Source: Deltaproteobacteria bacterium (GTDB lineage: Bacteria > Myxococcota > Polyangia > Haliangiales > Haliangiaceae). From it: DNA of 31,813 nucleotides. Numbering within the stretch: the stretch's first letter is position 1; every line of letters starts with the position of its first letter. The position numbers and the translations under genes were made by a program. Below the pieces are notes generated by a model. The model did no database searches. It was not told the DNA's origin and saw only the letters and a list, made by a program, of their open reading frames with translations. The stretch covers positions 1-31,813 of the forward strand of contig JAGSPR010000013.1 of the NCBI GenBank assembly GCA_018262455.1, read 5' to 3'. Below, in pieces: positions 30,227 through 31,813 of this stretch.

Positions 30227-31534
30227 TCACAGCAGCAGCTGCCACATCGTGCGCAGCTGCAGCTCGGGCTTGCTGGTCAGCCGGGTCGTCGGATCCTCGC
30301 CGGTGAGCTTCACCAAGCCGACATCGGTCGCCCACTTCCAGGCGTGGCCTTCCCAGTAGTAGTTGAAGGCCGCGCGTCCCTCAAGTTGCTTGCGGGCGCC
30401 GATCGGCGCGACCGCGAGCCGGCCGGCGATCTGGACGTGTCCGGGCACGACGAAGATGCCAGGCTGCACCATCGCGCCGTACTGCGGGTCGGCGGACTTG
30501 AGCTTCATCGCATAGGCCCCGAGCTCGAGCCCGAAGCCGTGCACCTTCAGCATCGCGTCCGCTTCGAGCCCGTGGCTCAGGTTGTCGACCTTCGTATCCT
30601 CCTTGCCCGCGGCGAAGTTGGCGAGATCGATCTTGTAGCTGACGCCGAGCGCGAGCCGGAACGGACCGCCCTCGATGTCCGCCTCGGTGTAGCCGTTGAC
30701 CTTGCCGACGTTCCAGCCGAGCCGCGCGACGATCGCGGGGCCGAGGTCGGACGGCACGGTGGTCGGTGGTGGCGTCGTGCAGGTGATCACGCCGCTCACC
30801 GCATTCTGCGTGCAGCTCGTCGTCACCACCGGGCGATCCGCGCCGCCGTTGAACCCGTTGAACACGCCGAGCACCCACTCGAGCCCCTCGGGTGACTTCT
30901 CGTAGTTGTCGTGGATCGCGATGCCGAGATCGCGCCCACCGCCGACGAACGCGGCCGTGTTCGCGCGTTCGTTGAATTCGCTGCCGAAGTCGGAGACCAG
31001 CTCCTGGCGGTTGAACGGTCGCTTCCACTGCCCGACGCGCAGCCACACGGGCTTGACCAGCCGGTGCTCGAGGAACACGTCCTTGACGAAGCTGAACGAG
31101 CCGAGATCGCCGAACGCGAGCTCGAGCTTGTAGCGCGTGGCGTCGCCGAACGCGTTGCCGTCGACCTGCAGCCGGGAGCGCGGGACCGAGAACCGCGAGG
31201 CGATCTCGCTCTTGTCCTGGGTCGCGGTGCGCGCCGACTCGAACCGGACCTGGGTGCGGAAGCTGGTGCGCAGCTGGAACGCGTGATCGGCCGTCGCGAT
31301 CACGAGCCCCTTGTCGTAGCTGACCGACATCGCGTGGTTCGCCGGTGCGGGCGCGGGCGGTCCGGGCAGGGCCGGTGGCACGATCACCGGCGGTGGCGGC
31401 GTCGGGGTGGTTGTCCCCGGCTGGGTGGGCACCGGCGTGGTGGCCGACGGTGGAGGAGGCGATGGCTCGGGCGCCGGCTGCGCGAACGCGGGGTTCGCGA
31501 GCAGGAGCGTGGCCGTGACGACCAGACTTCGCAT
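30227..31534 (-). CDS. Outer-membrane porin (phosphate-selective porin O/P-like)
   Basis: This 435-residue protein has a clear signal peptide (MRSLVVTATLLLANPAFA, cut AFA-Q), then a Pro/Thr/Ala-rich linker (about 20-70), then a porin barrel: alternating strands such as HAFQLRTSFRTQVRFES and the typical LRVGQWKRPFNRQEL of the OprO/OprP-like family. The final strand ends LQLRTMWQLLL. It should form a trimeric diffusion channel, often for phosphate or other anions in this family, though selectivity cannot be read here. ATG 31534 gives the signal peptide but has no Shine-Dalgarno. An ATG at 31675 in the same frame has an excellent one, and would add 47 residues. The upstream DNA carries an 11-bp-spaced repeat like that of the two-component operon. 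Confidence 0.82.
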   Translation of the reverse strand: MRSLVVTATLLLANPAFAQPAPEPSPPPPSATTPVPTQPGTTTPTPPPPVIVPPALPGPPAPAPANHAMSVSYDKGLVIATADHAFQLRTSFRTQVRFESARTATQDKSEIASRFSVPRSRLQVDGNAFGDATRYKLELAFGDLGSFSFVKDVFLEHRLVKPVWLRVGQWKRPFNRQELVSDFGSEFNERANTAAFVGGGRDLGIAIHDNYEKSPEGLEWVLGVFNGFNGGADRPVVTTSCTQNAVSGVITCTTPPPTTVPSDLGPAIVARLGWNVGKVNGYTEADIEGGPFRLALGVSYKIDLANFAAGKEDTKVDNLSHGLEADAMLKVHGFGLELGAYAMKLKSADPQYGAMVQPGIFVVPGHVQIAGRLAVAPIGARKQLEGRAAFNYYWEGHAWKWATDVGLVKLTGEDPTTRLTSKPELQLRTMWQLLL

Positions 31535-31675
31535 CGCGCGCGATCGTACGCTACTCGACGCGGACCTCGATCGTGCGGGTCGCATTTCCGCCGCGGTCAC
31601 GTCGCAAGCATCAGAGAATTGCCGGGCCCGCCGCGGGGCGGTCATTGGCAGCGCGATCACGAGCAGTCTCTTCAT
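31535..31675 (-). other. In-frame leader upstream of the porin start, with strong RBS
   Basis: ATG 31675 is preceded by GGAGG with a short spacer (GGAGGGACGATG) and opens MKRLLVIALPMTA, itself like the start of a signal peptide, then 34 Arg/Ser/Ala-rich residues before the porin's own MRSLVV. The frame has no stop before the porin. It could be a translated leader, a true but odd N-terminal extension, or the head of a deleted gene fused to the porin frame. Confidence 0.4.
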
Positions 31676-31758
31676 CGTCCCTCCGTTCGAAGAAGCGTCA
31701 GCCAGCCTGATGCAGGGGCCGCGTGTTGTGACTGTGCAGCAACCTGACCTTCGATCGC

Positions 31759-31805
31759 GTTACATGCGGGTAACCCGTCGCGGTTCCCGGTTACACGTGC
31801 GTTAC
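31759..31805 (-). promoter_or_regulatory. Candidate OmpR/PhoB-type operator upstream of the porin
   Basis: GTTAC at 31790-31794 and 31801-31805 are direct repeats 11 bp apart. GTTAC at 31759-31763 faces GTAAC at 31770-31774 as an inverted pair. The repeat pair read on the minus strand is GTAACGCACGTGTAAC, matching the site at 1873-1888 in 13 of 17 positions when extended by one base. It lies about 115-130 bp before ATG 31675. The window ends eight bases further on, so more repeats could lie outside. Confidence 0.45.
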
Positions 31806-31813
31806 GCAGCACG

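Noticed and set aside
1..31813. CRISPR arrays, tRNA or rRNA genes, integrases or transposases
   Set aside because: I looked on both strands and found no regularly spaced repeats, cloverleaf-like sequences, rRNA signatures or recombinase motifs.

Overview
The window is very G+C-rich bacterial DNA, with G or C at almost every third codon position. Gene content points to the Myxococcota, perhaps near Kofleriaceae or Haliangium. It has many lipoproteins with short signal peptides, an Asp/Pro-rich 'DAPPDPPMPDA' stretch after a lipobox Cys, WxxGxW repeats, a secreted isoamylase, and a RING protein resembling the MXAN_6230/SCO0854 family. The taxonomic call is inference. I saw no rRNA, tRNA, CRISPR array, transposase or phage gene. 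No gap between genes exceeds 300 bases.

Layout. 1-1830 (minus): a truncated outer-membrane beta-barrel protein and a membrane-anchored thioredoxin-fold-like protein. 1922-4353 (plus): an OmpR/PhoB-type response regulator and its sensor kinase, with an 11-bp-spaced direct repeat in the divergent promoter region. 4389-10456 (plus): four exported proteins: a lipoprotein of unknown function, an isoamylase, a zinc metallopeptidase lipoprotein and a seven-repeat beta-propeller lipoprotein. 10467-12599 (minus): glyoxalase II, a possible 19-residue ORF, and a TPR protein with a histone-H1-like tail. 12694-15727 (plus): a tightly overlapping set of a quinone-oxidoreductase-like enzyme, an ABC ATPase and an ABC-2 permease. 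15951-18342 (plus): a small four-helix membrane protein, then a second ABC-2 permease/ATPase pair. 18339-29225 (minus): in transcription order, a cytochrome c/beta-propeller lipoprotein, a RING-finger protein, gltB, gltD and a dienelactone-hydrolase-like protein. 29473-30222 (plus): a WxxGxW repeat protein. 30227-31534 (minus): an outer-membrane porin.

How the genes fit together. gltB and gltD form NADPH-type glutamate synthase. Their transcript appears to include the RING protein 32 bases upstream and the hydrolase, which overlaps gltD by four bases. The two-component system and the porin at opposite ends of the window share a similar direct-repeat motif upstream, so the porin may belong to the regulon of this or a related regulator. 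The two ABC-2 modules look like separate exporters of unknown substrate.

Most worth following up: the C3HC4 RING protein in the glutamate synthase operon; a two-hairpin element apparently inserted in frame in the metallopeptidase gene between 8-bp direct repeats; the shared regulatory repeat; a 27-bp duplicated gene end suggesting a lost TPR gene; and the H1-tail/TPR fusion.
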